A stretch of 17,924 nucleotides of DNA from Thermoleophilia bacterium (GTDB lineage: Bacteria; Actinomycetota; Thermoleophilia; Gaiellales; Gaiellaceae), in the NCBI GenBank assembly GCA_025934335.1, contig JAICYG010000045.1, forward strand, positions 1 through 17,924. Direction: 5' to 3'. Shown here in pieces: positions 6,151 through 14,403 of the stretch. How positions within the stretch are numbered: the stretch's first letter is position 1; the number at the start of each line of letters is the position of its first letter. The translations under genes were made by a program, and so were the position numbers. Below the pieces are notes generated by a model. That model searched no databases. It was given only the letters and a program-made list of their open reading frames with translations, and was not told where the DNA came from.

Positions 6151-9100
6151 GGCGACGACCTCTTCTCGCCCGAGGGCGGCGTCGACGCGGCCGAGCCAAG
6201 GCGTTGCCCGCAGGCGCTCGAACACCTCGCGCGCCTCGCCGAGGAGCCGCGCAGCCTCGTCTGCGCGGCCTGCGGCGAGCAGGTGGTCGGCTCGTTCCGT
6301 CTGCGCCACGGCGAGATGGAACGGCACCTCGAGCTCCCGGAACCGCCGCTCGGCGTCCTCGAGCTCGGCAAGCGGATCGTGCTCCGGGAGCCGTGCGGCC
6401 AGGCGCGAGAGCTGCGCGTCGACGGGGCCCCAGCGCTTCCCGCGGGTCCCCTCCTCGGCCCGGGCGACGAGCTCGGAAGCGGCGTCCGCGTCCGGCAGCG
6501 CGGCCGCGATGTCGAGGGCCTGGAAGTAGATCCACCAGAGAGTGACCGGCTGCGCAATCGAGCGAAGCGCCTCCCGGAAGGCCTCCTCGTGCCGGCCCTC
6601 TGCGAGGACGAGCGCCGCGTGGACGACCGCGTATCCCTGAGCGAACTCGAGGTTGCCGGACCGGCCGATGTCGGCAAGCCGGTCGACGACCTCCCTGGCG
6701 GCGGCGACGTGACCCCGGCGCAGGTGGATCAACGCAGCCCAGAGGATGAGGCCTCTGGCGTACTCGGTTGACGCGTACGGCTCGACCGCGTCGACATTCG
6801 CGAGCGCTTCGTCCCAACGGCCGAGGAAGTCGAGGCCTCCGACCGTGCCGATCAGGAACACCAGCTCCCAGAGCCGCTCCCCGGTACGACGAGCGTAGTC
6901 GACTGCCTCGTCGATGAGCGCGAGCTCCTCGCGGAAGCGGGCCGCGTACCACGCGTCCGCGACCACGTTGTTGTAGGCCCGGAGTGCAGGGTCGTGCAGG
7001 TCGTGCTCCAGCGCCACCGCGAGCGCGCCGCGGACGAGCAGCCGGGCCTCCTGCGGGCGGCCGCGGAAGAGCATGAGCACCGACTTGCTGTTCAGCGCCT
7101 GCGCCAGCGTCTCGGGGAGGTCGCGCTCCTCGGCGAGCGAGAGCGCCCGCTCGAGATGTTCCGCGGCAGCCTCGAAGTCGCGCGCGAAGACGAGGAAGCG
7201 GCCGAGCTGCGCGCCGAGCGCCGCGACCTCCTCGGGCTCTCCGAGACGCTCGATCTCGGCGAGCGCCGGCGTCATCCGCTGCGGGCGCGTTCGAGGAGCC
7301 GGCGAGCGTCGTCGGTCCGGTTCGCCACCCATGCCATGCGCCCGGCCCGGTCGGTCAGCTCGGCCTTCGCCACCGGATCGTCGGCGAGGTCGACCGCCTG
7401 CTCGAAGAACCGCTGCGCCTCGCCCGCGGCCGCGAGTCGCTCGGCGCGCTCTGCTGCGAGGACATACATCCGGCCGGCGCGCTGCCGGATCTCCAGCGCA
7501 TCCGCGGCCTCCGGCGCCGCCTCCACCGCCGCGGCGAGATGCGCCGCGACCACCTCCGGCACCTCGTCGCCGAGCGCGGCCGCGACCTGATCGGCCGCGG
7601 CGAGGTGGCGGAGCTTCCGGTCGCGGCGCGAGAGCGTCTCGTACGCGACGTGCCGCACGAGATCCTGTAGGAACCCGTACTGACCGTGCTCCGGCGAGCG
7701 GGGGTCCGCCTGGAGCGAGAGCACCTCCTTGCGGACGAGCGACGAGAGCACCCGCTCGACGTCCTCCTCCGGCCGCGACGCGACCCGCGCCAGCAGGCCG
7801 CTCCCGAACGTCTTGCCGAGCACGGCCGCGTCCTGGACCAGTGCGCGCTCGCCCTCCTCGAGCCCGTCGAGCCTCGCCGCGATCAGCGCATGCCTCGCCG
7901 ACGACCCTGTACGCCGCCTCGTCCTCCGTGATCAGGCCGCGGTCGAGCAGCATCCGTACCGTCTCGACGGCGTAGAGCGGCACGCCCTCGGCGCGCTCGA
8001 GGATCTGCTCCACGACGGCCGCGGGCAGCCCCGGAACGAGCCCGCCGAGGAGCTCGACCATTGCCCCCTCGGAGAGCGGCTCCAGGTAGACGGACGTGAA
8101 AGCGCGCCGGCCCGCGCCCCAGGTGGGCCGCCGCTCCGCCAGCTCCGGCCGCGCGAGCGTCACTACGAAGATCGGGTGGCTGCGCGACCACTCGAGCAGG
8201 TACTCGACGAAGTCGAGCAGGCTCCTCGTCGGCCCACTGCAGGTCCTCGAAGACCATCACGACCGGGTAGGCGTCCGACAGCCGCTCGAAGAACAGACGC
8301 CACGACGCGAAGAGCTGCTGACGCTCCGCCTGCTCGCCGCCGCCGAAGCCGAGCAGCTGCGCTAGCCGGGGCTCGACGAAGGCACGCTCGTCAGGGTCGG
8401 AGACGTGCTCGGCGATCGTCGCGCGCAGCTTCTCCGCGCCCGACTCCTCCGTCTCGTCCTCCGCGATGCGGCAGCGCATCCGCACCATGTCCGCCAGCGC
8501 CCAGTAGGTGACGCCCTCGCCGTAGGAGAGGCAACGGCCCCGATGCCACCACGAGGTTTGCGCGATCCCCGTCGAAGTACTTGTAGAACTCCCACGCGAG
8601 GCGCGACTTCCCGATGCCGGCGATGCCGGTGATGGAGACGAGATACGCCTTGCGCTCGTCTGCACTCGTGTGGAAGAGCTCCTTCACGAGGCGAAGCTCG
8701 CTCTCGCGGCCGACGAACGGCGGTTCGAGCCCCGTCGACTTCAGCTGGCCGCGCGCGCCGGCGACTACGCGACGGGCGCGCCAGAGCGCGATCGGCTCGG
8801 ACTTCCCCTTCAGCTCGTGCACACCCGCGTCCTCGAAGACGACGGTCCGCTCGGCCGCACGGCGCGTCGCCTCGCCGACGAGCACCGCTCCCGGATCGGC
8901 GACAGCCTGGATCCGGGCGGCGGTGTTCACGAGATCGCCCGCGACCATCCCCTCCCCCGCCGCACCGAGCGTCACCGCCGCCTCGCCCGTGAGGATCCCG
9001 ACGCGCGCTCGCAGGTCCGGCGCGCCGACGTCGTCGCCGAGCGCCGTTACGGCCGCAGCCAGGTCGAGACCCGCCCTCACCGCCCGCTCGGCGTCGTCCT

Positions 9101-9500
9101 CCGTCGCGACCGGGGTTCCCCAGACGGCCATCACGGCGTCCCCGATGAACTTTTCGACCGTGCCGCCGTAGAGGTCGATCAGCCGGCGCGTCGTCTCGAA
9201 GTAGCGGGAGAGAAGCTCGCGCACGTCCTCGGCGTCACGCGACTCGGAGAGCGGCGTGAAGCCGACAAGGTCGGCGAAGAGCACGGTGACGAGCCTCCGC
9301 TCGGCCACCGGCGCCGCCCGTGCCGCCGCCGGGAGGGGCGGCGCCCCGGCTGCGAGCGGGGTCCCGCAGTCGCCGCAGAAGCGCTTGTCGGGAGGGTTGT
9401 GGGAGCCGCAGGCGGCGCACACGGCGGCGAGCGCCGACCCGCAGTCACCGCAGAACCGCTTCTCCGCGGGATTCTCGCCGCCGCACGCCGGGCAGATCAC
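6148..9500 (-). pseudogene. Broken zinc-ribbon / class III nucleotidyl cyclase / AAA ATPase / TPR-like regulator
   Basis: The GTG start at 9500 opens two tandem zinc ribbons (CPACG..RFCGDCG and CAACG..RFCGDCG). A class III cyclase domain follows with both metal aspartates (FADLVGFT, KFIGDAVMAVWG) and the NTAARI motif, then FVGRE and a Walker A GIAGIGKSRL. The rest is present but spread over frames. An extra G in GGGG at 8567-8570 shifts into IAQTSWWHRGRC..YGEG up to the Walker B-like VVMVFEDLQWADE. An extra G at about 8224-8225 shifts into FVVTLARPEL..AVETVRMLL. A deletion near 7889-7903 shifts into HALIAARLDGL..LGKTFG. A deletion at about 7272-7276 shifts into PALAEIERLG and the helical-repeat C-terminus ending at TAG 6148-6150. 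A repaired product would be about 1,100 residues. Intact genes on both sides argue for true decay, though single-base slips in GC runs could be sequencing errors. A truncated cyclase-only protein of 369 residues could still be made. Confidence 0.8.
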
Positions 9501-9506
9501 GAACGA

Positions 9507-9512
9507 AGCCTA
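9507..9512 (-). promoter_or_regulatory. Candidate leaderless -10 box for the cyclase gene (TAGGCT)
   Basis: On the minus strand TAGGCT is followed by six bases (TCGTTC) and then the GTG start at 9500. This fits TAnnnT at the right distance for transcription to begin at the start codon. No Shine-Dalgarno is present. The gap to the divergent FRG gene is only 27 bases. Confidence 0.5.
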
Positions 9513-9527
9513 ATCCGCCTCCCGTCG

Positions 9528-10316
9528 ATGGACGAAATCCGCGCCGAATCCTGGACGCACCTCCACGAGCTGCTCTTCGCCGGGTCCTGGCACGAGCGCC
9601 TCGGCCGGCATCGCTCGGACTTCGTGTTCCGCGGGGAGGCGTCGCGCGACGCGAGCCTCGCCACCTCGCTGCAGCGGCTCGGCGGCGATTACGCGAGCGT
9701 CGAGCCGCATCTGCTGCGCAACTTCCGCAAGTACGCTCGAGCGTCGGACGCGCCGGAGGACTCGCTCTGGCACTGGCTGGCGCTCGCGAAGCACCACGGC
9801 CTCTCGACGCGCCTGCTCGACTGGACGTACTCGCCCTACGTCGCGCTCCATTTCGCGACGGCGTTCTCCCGCGAGTACGACCAGGACGGCGCGATCTGGA
9901 TGGTCGACTTCGTGAAGACGAACCGCCTTCTGCCCGAGCGTCTGCGCCGCGCAGTCGAGGAGCAGGGCATGAACGCGCTCTCGGCAGAGCTGCTGCGCGA
10001 GGCCGCGCCGAGCCTGCCGGAGTTCGACCGGCTCGGCGAGGACTTCGTCGTCTTCTTCGATCCGCCGGCGCTCGACGACCGGATCGTCAACCAGTACGCG
10101 CTCTTCTCGCTGATGCCGTCGCCGCACGCGCGAATGGACGACTGGCTCGACCGGCACCCGGACCTCTCCCGGCGCATCGTGCTACCGGCGGAGCTCAAGT
10201 GGGAGGTGCGCGACAAGCTCGACCAGGCGAACATCACCGAACGGGTCCTCTTCCCCGGGCTCGACGGGCTCGCGACGTGGCTGAGGCGCTACTTCTCGCC
10301 GCGCGCGCCCGGCTGA
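9528..10316 (+). CDS. FRG-domain protein
   Basis: 262 residues. The FRG domain takes its name from the conserved F-R-G seen here in FVFRGEASRDASLATSLQR (about residues 32-50). Further typical segments are LALAKHHGLSTRLLDWTYSPYVALHFA (about 84-110), with the conserved His-His-Gly and Leu-Leu-Asp-Trp-Thr core, and later RIVNQYALFSL. The family is widespread in bacteria and phages and its molecular function is not established. The start is the ATG at 9528, with no Shine-Dalgarno and no alternative start nearby. It lies head-to-head with the cyclase pseudogene, and its 3' end overlaps a convergent lipoprotein gene by 28 bases. I see no partner toxin, nuclease or membrane segment. Confidence 0.85.
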   Translation: MDEIRAESWTHLHELLFAGSWHERLGRHRSDFVFRGEASRDASLATSLQRLGGDYASVEPHLLRNFRKYARASDAPEDSLWHWLALAKHHGLSTRLLDWTYSPYVALHFATAFSREYDQDGAIWMVDFVKTNRLLPERLRRAVEEQGMNALSAELLREAAPSLPEFDRLGEDFVVFFDPPALDDRIVNQYALFSLMPSPHARMDDWLDRHPDLSRRIVLPAELKWEVRDKLDQANITERVLFPGLDGLATWLRRYFSPRAPG

Positions 10317-10768
10317 CCCCGGCTGATCGCGAGCATCGCACGCACGAGGTGCGGCTGCGCGAGCCCGACTTCGCGTCCCGCGCGCACCAGCGCGGCAGCG
10401 TCGTTGCGCCGCGCAGCGACGCCGAACAGCGCGGCCGCGCGCTGCAGATGCGTGCACACCGGGTCGAACGCCGTGACCACGCTGTCCGGCGCCCCGATCC
10501 CCCCGACCATCGCACGGCAGCCGCCGAGGTCGGAGTACGCGACGAGCAGCCCGTAGAGGTCCGAGACGTCGGCGAGCGCCCTCGCCGCCGCGGTGCGCGT
10601 CGTGCCGCCGATCGACACGGTTGCGACATCGCCGCGCAACTGCTCCACGACCTGCCGCGCATTCGCCTGCCACTGCGCGGGAGGCGGTGCCGGCCGGGCG
10701 CCGCCCGGCCCGCCGCACGCCGCGGCGGTCGCGGCGAGCAGAGCCGCGGCCACCGTCGCGCGCCACAC
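10289..10768 (-). CDS. Small predicted lipoprotein
   Basis: 159 residues beginning MWRATVAAALLAATAAAC (GTG start), a short type II signal with a lipobox-like TAAAC and Cys at about residue 18. A Gly/Pro/Ala linker follows and then a helical domain (QWQANARQVVEQLRGDVATV). Two cysteines further on (GGCRAM, DPVCTH) may pair. No family recognised. The start is 9 bases after the stop of the PH-like gene. TAGGCT ends exactly 6 bases before the GTG, so the gene may have its own leaderless promoter as well as read-through from the era unit. The 3' end overlaps the FRG gene on the other strand by 28 bases. Confidence 0.7.
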   Translation of the reverse strand: MWRATVAAALLAATAAACGGPGGARPAPPPAQWQANARQVVEQLRGDVATVSIGGTTRTAAARALADVSDLYGLLVAYSDLGGCRAMVGGIGAPDSVVTAFDPVCTHLQRAAALFGVAARRNDAAALVRAGREVGLAQPHLVRAMLAISRGQPGARGEK

Positions 10769-10774
10769 AGGGTG

Positions 10775-10780
10775 AGCCTA
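10775..10780 (-). promoter_or_regulatory. Candidate leaderless -10 box for the small lipoprotein (TAGGCT)
   Basis: TAGGCT on the minus strand is followed by CACCCT and the GTG start at 10768, the same 6-base spacing as at the cyclase gene. The TAG is simultaneously the stop codon of the PH-like gene (10778-10780). No clear -35. Confidence 0.45.
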
Positions 10781-11125
10781 CGGCGCTTCGTTCAGCGTCG
10801 CAGCGACGTCGGCCGCGTCGTGCGCCGAGACGAGCAACCGGCCGTACTCGGCGCCGTCGAGCTCCACGATCACGGCGGGGCCGCCCCGGTACAGCGCGGC
10901 GAAGTCCTTGCCGCGGCGGTACCGCCAGGTGCCGAGCGCGACCGCCCCGGGGACGCCGGTCCCCGGTGCGCGGATCCCGCGCAGGTCGCGGAACGGCGTC
11001 GTCGAGACGCGCACCGCCCGCACGGAAGCGGCAGGCACCCGCACGTCGCCGTGGAGCGCGCCCGCCTTCTCGAGGTCGTTCAGCTTCAGGACGATCTCGT
11101 CACCCTCCCGCCGGAGCGTCGCCAC
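10778..11125 (-). CDS. Conserved small protein with PH-like beta-rich fold, downstream of era
   Basis: 115 residues from the GTG at 11125, which sits 2 bases after the era stop; a longer reading would run back into era. The sequence is soluble and beta-rich: EIVLKLNDLEKAGALHGDVRV, PAASVRAVRV, GTGVPGAVALGTWRYRRGKDFAAL, PAVIVELDGAEYGRLLVS. The alternation and the GTWRYR-x-GKDF turn look like small bacterial pleckstrin-homology-like proteins, often annotated as hypothetical. No catalytic motif is visible. Its position suggests co-translation with Era, but no functional link is shown. Confidence 0.65.
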   Translation of the reverse strand: MATLRREGDEIVLKLNDLEKAGALHGDVRVPAASVRAVRVSTTPFRDLRGIRAPGTGVPGAVALGTWRYRRGKDFAALYRGGPAVIVELDGAEYGRLLVSAHDAADVAATLNEAP

Positions 11126-11127
11126 GG

Positions 11128-11991
11128 CTAGAGCCCCAGCCTCTCGAGCATCGTCTCGTTCCGCCGCCACTTCGGCGCCGCCTTCACCTGCAGCTGCAGG
11201 TAGACGGGGTGGCCGACGACCGCCTCCACGTGCGGCCGTGCGCTGCGGCCGATCTCGCGCACCATCGAGCCGCCCTTGCCGATCAGGATCTGCTTCTGGC
11301 TCTCCGTCTCGGTGTAGAGGCGGACGTGGATGCGGCGCTCGTCGATCTCGACCACCTCTCCCGTGATCGCGTGCGGGACCTCTTCCTTCGTGAGGCGCAG
11401 CGCCTGCTCGCGGACGAGCTCCGCGATCCGAGCCTCGAGCGGCATGTCGGTCTGGGTCTCCGCCGGGTAGTAGAGCGGCCCCTCGGGGAGCAGAGAGACG
11501 AGGTCGCCGCGCAGCTCGTCGATCCCGTCGTCGGTCTTCGCGCTCACCGGATGGAGCGCGTGGAAGTCTCCGAGCGTCGCCGCGGTCTTCATCTGCGTCG
11601 CGATGTGCCCGGGCTTCAGCCGGTCGACCTTGTTGAGCACGATCACGACCGGGACGCCGAGCGAGAAGACCCGCTTCGCGACGAACCGGTCACCTGCGCC
11701 GATCCGCTCGCGCGCGTTCACGACGAGCATGACCGCATCGACATCACCCACGATCGCCTCGTCGACGCGCTGTTGCATCCGCTCGGTCAGCGCGTCGATC
11801 GGCTTCTGCCAGCCGGGCAGGTCGACGAGGACGAGCTGCGCGTCCTCGGAGGTGTGGACGCCGCGGATCTGGTGCCGGGTCGTGTGCGGCTTGTCGGAGA
11901 CGATGGCGACCTTCGAGCCGGTGAGCGCGTTCACGAGGGTCGACTTGCCCACGTTCGGGCGTCCCGCAACCGCGACGAACCCCGACTTCAT
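11128..11991 (-). CDS. era: GTPase Era (16S rRNA / 30S assembly)
   Basis: 287 residues, normal for Era. GTPase motifs: G1 GRPNVGKST (about 10-18), G3 DLPG (most Era proteins have DTPG, so Thr is replaced by Leu), G4 NKVD, and SAKT as G5. The C-terminal KH domain follows, with ILIGKGGSMVREIG binding the 3' end of 16S rRNA. Era acts in 30S maturation with YbeY, encoded three genes upstream. The ATG start at 11991 overlaps the cytidine deaminase stop by 4 bases (ATGA). Confidence 0.96.
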   Translation of the reverse strand: MKSGFVAVAGRPNVGKSTLVNALTGSKVAIVSDKPHTTRHQIRGVHTSEDAQLVLVDLPGWQKPIDALTERMQQRVDEAIVGDVDAVMLVVNARERIGAGDRFVAKRVFSLGVPVVIVLNKVDRLKPGHIATQMKTAATLGDFHALHPVSAKTDDGIDELRGDLVSLLPEGPLYYPAETQTDMPLEARIAELVREQALRLTKEEVPHAITGEVVEIDERRIHVRLYTETESQKQILIGKGGSMVREIGRSARPHVEAVVGHPVYLQLQVKAAPKWRRNETMLERLGL

Positions 11992-12356
11992 CCAGGCAGG
12001 TCCCACGTGTCCGGCAGCAGCGCCGCGGCCTCGTAGGTCGCGATCGTGCCGTCGGCGCGGCGGAACGACACCTCCGGCACCCGCCACTCGTACAGCCACT
12101 GCCGGCAGCCGCCGCACGGTGACGCGTTGATGCCGACGGCGGCGATGTCGCCGGGCCGGTAGCCGGCCGCAGCGGCGGCGCCGATCGCCGTCTTCTCCGC
12201 ACATTGCGTCAGCGGGTAGGCCGCGTTCTCCACGTTCACGCCGGCGAACTCACGTCCGTCGGTCGTGCGCACGACGGCGCCGACCGCGTACCTCGAGTAG
12301 GGCGAGTACGAGTTCGCGGCTGCTTCCTCCGCCTTCCGGACGAGCTCCTCGCTCAC
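11988..12356 (-). CDS. cdd: Cytidine deaminase
   Basis: 122 residues, the size of the tetrameric zinc enzyme that converts cytidine or deoxycytidine to uridine or deoxyuridine. It has SPYSRYAVGAVV, GVNVENAAYPLTQCAEKTAI (first zinc Cys plus the catalytic Glu two residues later) and SPCGGCRQWL (the PCxxC zinc pair). The GTG start overlaps the kinase-PAP2 stop (GTGA) and the stop overlaps era (ATGA). Pyrimidine salvage is the role; the position next to era is the common bacterial arrangement. Confidence 0.95.
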   Translation of the reverse strand: MSEELVRKAEEAAANSYSPYSRYAVGAVVRTTDGREFAGVNVENAAYPLTQCAEKTAIGAAAAAGYRPGDIAAVGINASPCGGCRQWLYEWRVPEVSFRRADGTIATYEAAALLPDTWDLPG

Positions 12357-13069
12357 GAGAACACCTGGAAGACGACGAGGGTCGCGAGCGTGCCGACGAG
12401 CGCGCCGTAGGTGACCTCGAGCGCCGAGTGGATGCCGGACTCGACGCGCGTCTGCGCCACGAGCAGCGCCATGATCAGGGCGATCGACGAGACGAGGAAG
12501 CGGTGGTTGTTGCCGGCGACGTAGGTTGCCGCCATCCAGCCGGCGAAGGCGAGCGCCGCGTGCCCGGAGGGAACGCCGCCCCGCAGCGGCGTGCCACGGC
12601 CGGTGTACGCCTTCGTCGCGATCACGACGATGATCGTGAGCACGAGCGCGACGAGCGTCAACTCCGCGGGCGCGTCGCGCAGCCGGTCGAGCAGGTGCGC
12701 CGAGCGGTCGGCGACCTTGCCCGCGAAGACGAGGTAGCCGACGGCGACCGCGTTGACCGCGGCGATCAGGACCGCGCCGGCGGCGATGTCCTTCGCGAGC
12801 TTCGCCATCGGGTCGAACGACGTGGTCGCAATGTCGATCGCGGCCTCGAGCGCGCTGTTCAGCATCTCGGCGATCAGCACGAACGTCACCGAGATGAGGA
12901 GCGCGATCAGCTCGAGCTTCGTCACGTTGACGATCAGCGCTGCCACGAGCACCACGAACGCGATCGCGAAGTGGATCCGCAGGTTCCGCTGCGTGCGGAG
13001 GACGTGGATGATCCCCTCGAACGCGAAGTTGAACGAATCCACGAGCGCGGGAGGGCGGCGCGCCGTCAT
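12353..13069 (-). CDS. Fused DgkA-type lipid kinase and PAP2-type phosphatase-like membrane protein
   Basis: 238 residues in two parts. Residues about 1-120 are a DgkA-family undecaprenol/diacylglycerol kinase: the SFNFAFEGI start, LRTQRNLRIHFAIA, and the signature AEMLNSALEAAID, with three membrane helices. Residues about 135-238 are a PAP2-like domain: VPSGHAALAF carries the PSGH motif, ESGIHSALEV carries the later His, and KAYTGRGTP is a weak first motif. DgkA alone is about 120-130 residues. Kinase and phosphatase on one chain suggest control of the undecaprenol/undecaprenyl-phosphate balance in cell-wall synthesis, which is an inference. The gene overlaps ybeY and cdd by 4 bases each. 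Confidence 0.88.
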   Translation of the reverse strand: MTARRPPALVDSFNFAFEGIIHVLRTQRNLRIHFAIAFVVLVAALIVNVTKLELIALLISVTFVLIAEMLNSALEAAIDIATTSFDPMAKLAKDIAAGAVLIAAVNAVAVGYLVFAGKVADRSAHLLDRLRDAPAELTLVALVLTIIVVIATKAYTGRGTPLRGGVPSGHAALAFAGWMAATYVAGNNHRFLVSSIALIMALLVAQTRVESGIHSALEVTYGALVGTLATLVVFQVFS

Positions 13070-13443
13070 GCGAGAAGCTCCCGCTCACGCGCCGTCATGT
13101 CGTCGCCGTGGGCGTAGCCGAGCAGGTGCAGGAGGCCGTGTGCGAGTGGCCAGCGCCACTCGTCGCCGACGACCTGCGGGCAGAGGACGACGTCGCCGAG
13201 TGCGCGCGGCACGCCTTCGGGCAGCTCGTCGCGGCCGTCGATCGGGAACGAGAGCACGTCGGTCGTCTCATCGATCCCGAGATGGTCGCGCTTGAGCCCG
13301 CGCATCTCCTCCGCCCCGACGAAAGCGATCCCGAGCTCGCCGTCGTCGACACCCTCGGCGCGAAGGACATGCCCGGCGAGCTCGACCGCTCCCGCCTCGT
13401 CGACCGCCACCCCGCTCCGGTTTTCGACCTCCACCGAGATCAT
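13066..13443 (-). CDS. ybeY: Endoribonuclease / rRNA maturation factor YbeY
   Basis: 125 residues. The zinc motif H-x3-H-x5-H is intact as HGLLHLLGYAHGDD, and ETTDVLSFPID and LGDVVLCP are family hallmarks. It takes part in 16S rRNA 3'-end processing and 70S quality control. The ATG start overlaps the phoH stop and the TGA stop overlaps the kinase-PAP2 start, both by 4 bases. Confidence 0.96.
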   Translation of the reverse strand: MISVEVENRSGVAVDEAGAVELAGHVLRAEGVDDGELGIAFVGAEEMRGLKRDHLGIDETTDVLSFPIDGRDELPEGVPRALGDVVLCPQVVGDEWRWPLAHGLLHLLGYAHGDDMTARERELLA

Positions 13444-14387
13444 GTATTGCGCTCGTCCGTATGCTCCTTGTAGGCCTCGACGATGCGCTGCACGAGCTTG
13501 TGACGCACCACGTCCCTGTGCCCGAACTCGACGAACTGGATCCCCTGGACGTCGTTCAGCACGTTGCGCACGTGCACGAGCCCGGAGCGCGACTCGCGCG
13601 GCAGGTCGATCTGCGTGATGTCGCCCGTGACGACGATCTTCGACCCGAAGCCGAGCCGCGTCAGGAACATCTGCATCTGCTCCGGCGAGGTGTTCTGTGC
13701 TTCGTCGAGGATGATGAAGCTGTCATTGAGGGTCCGACCACGCATGAAAGCCAGCGGCGCCACCTCGATCGTGCCGCGCTCGATGTAGGCGTTCGCCTTG
13801 TCGGGGTCGAGCATGTCGTAGAGCGCATCGAAGAGCGGGCGCAGATACGGATCGACCTTCGCCATCAGGTCGCCCGGCAGGAAGCCGAGCCGCTCGCCGG
13901 CCTCGACGGCAGGGCGCGTCAGGATGATCCGCTGCACCTCGCGCTCGTGCAGGGCCGCGACGGCGAGGGCCATCGCGAGATACGTCTTCCCGGTGCCCGC
14001 CGGGCCGATCCCGAACGTGACGGTCGAGCGGCGGATCGAGTCCACGTACCGCTTCTGCGTCACCGTCTTCGGAGCGATCTTCTTGCCGCGGTGCCGCCAG
14101 ACGACCGCGTCGAACACCTCGCGCACGTCCTGCCCCGCCTCGAGGGTGCCGAGCACCGCGTCGACCGTGTGGGAGCCGATCTGGTGACCCCCCTCGACCA
14201 GCTCGACGAGCTCGTCGATCACGGCCTTCGCATTCGCGACGTGCTGCTCGTCCCCCTCGAGCTTCAGCTGGTTCCCCCGTAGGCGAACAGTGCACTGAAG
14301 ACGCTCCCGGAGCGCGTCGAGAACGCCGTCCGAGATCCCGGCGAGCTCGGCGGCGACGGCGTTCGAGACGGCGAGCGTCTGCTCCAC
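13440..14387 (-). CDS. phoH: PhoH-family ATPase (PhoH/PhoL) with N-terminal KH-like region
   Basis: 315 residues from the GTG at 14387 (VEQTLAVSNAVAAELAG). An N-terminal KH-like RNA-binding region (TVRLRGNQLKLEGDE) precedes the P-loop ATPase domain, with Walker A GPAGTGKT, FIILDEAQNTSPEQM as Walker B, and VVTGDITQIDLP. The protein is probably an RNA-linked ATPase/helicase acting with YbeY, encoded immediately downstream with a 4-base overlap. A longer frame upstream would run under the divergent MFS gene and lacks PhoH similarity. TACACT lies exactly 6 bases before the chosen GTG, supporting this start. Confidence 0.94.
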   Translation of the reverse strand: MEQTLAVSNAVAAELAGISDGVLDALRERLQCTVRLRGNQLKLEGDEQHVANAKAVIDELVELVEGGHQIGSHTVDAVLGTLEAGQDVREVFDAVVWRHRGKKIAPKTVTQKRYVDSIRRSTVTFGIGPAGTGKTYLAMALAVAALHEREVQRIILTRPAVEAGERLGFLPGDLMAKVDPYLRPLFDALYDMLDPDKANAYIERGTIEVAPLAFMRGRTLNDSFIILDEAQNTSPEQMQMFLTRLGFGSKIVVTGDITQIDLPRESRSGLVHVRNVLNDVQGIQFVEFGHRDVVRHKLVQRIVEAYKEHTDERNT

Positions 14388-14393
14388 GCGCCC

Positions 14394-14399
14394 AGTGTA
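14394..14399 (-). promoter_or_regulatory. Candidate leaderless -10 box for phoH (TACACT)
   Basis: TACACT on the minus strand, then GGGCGC, then the GTG of phoH. It shares its TA step (14398-14399) with the plus-strand -10 of the MFS gene. No -35 motif stands out. Confidence 0.5.
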
Positions 14400-14403
14400 G
14401 GTT
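14398..14403 (+). promoter_or_regulatory. Candidate leaderless -10 box for the MFS transporter (TAGGTT)
   Basis: TAGGTT is followed by GCCCAG and the GTG at 14410. TAnnnT with a 6-base gap puts the transcription start at the start codon. It overlaps the phoH -10 on the other strand at 14398-14399. Confidence 0.5.

Noticed and set aside
6148..9528. Cyclase plus FRG gene as a CBASS/Pycsar-like defence operon
   Set aside because: The genes are divergent, not co-transcribed. The cyclase is a zinc-ribbon/AAA type unlike known defence cyclases and is disrupted; no nuclease, TIR or membrane effector is present.
10692..10710. Perfect hairpin with 8-base arms (GGCCGGGC / GCCCGGCC, 3-base loop)
   Set aside because: It lies in the Gly/Pro/Ala linker of the small lipoprotein and has no T-run. 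Repetitive GGC/CCG codons make such hairpins by chance.
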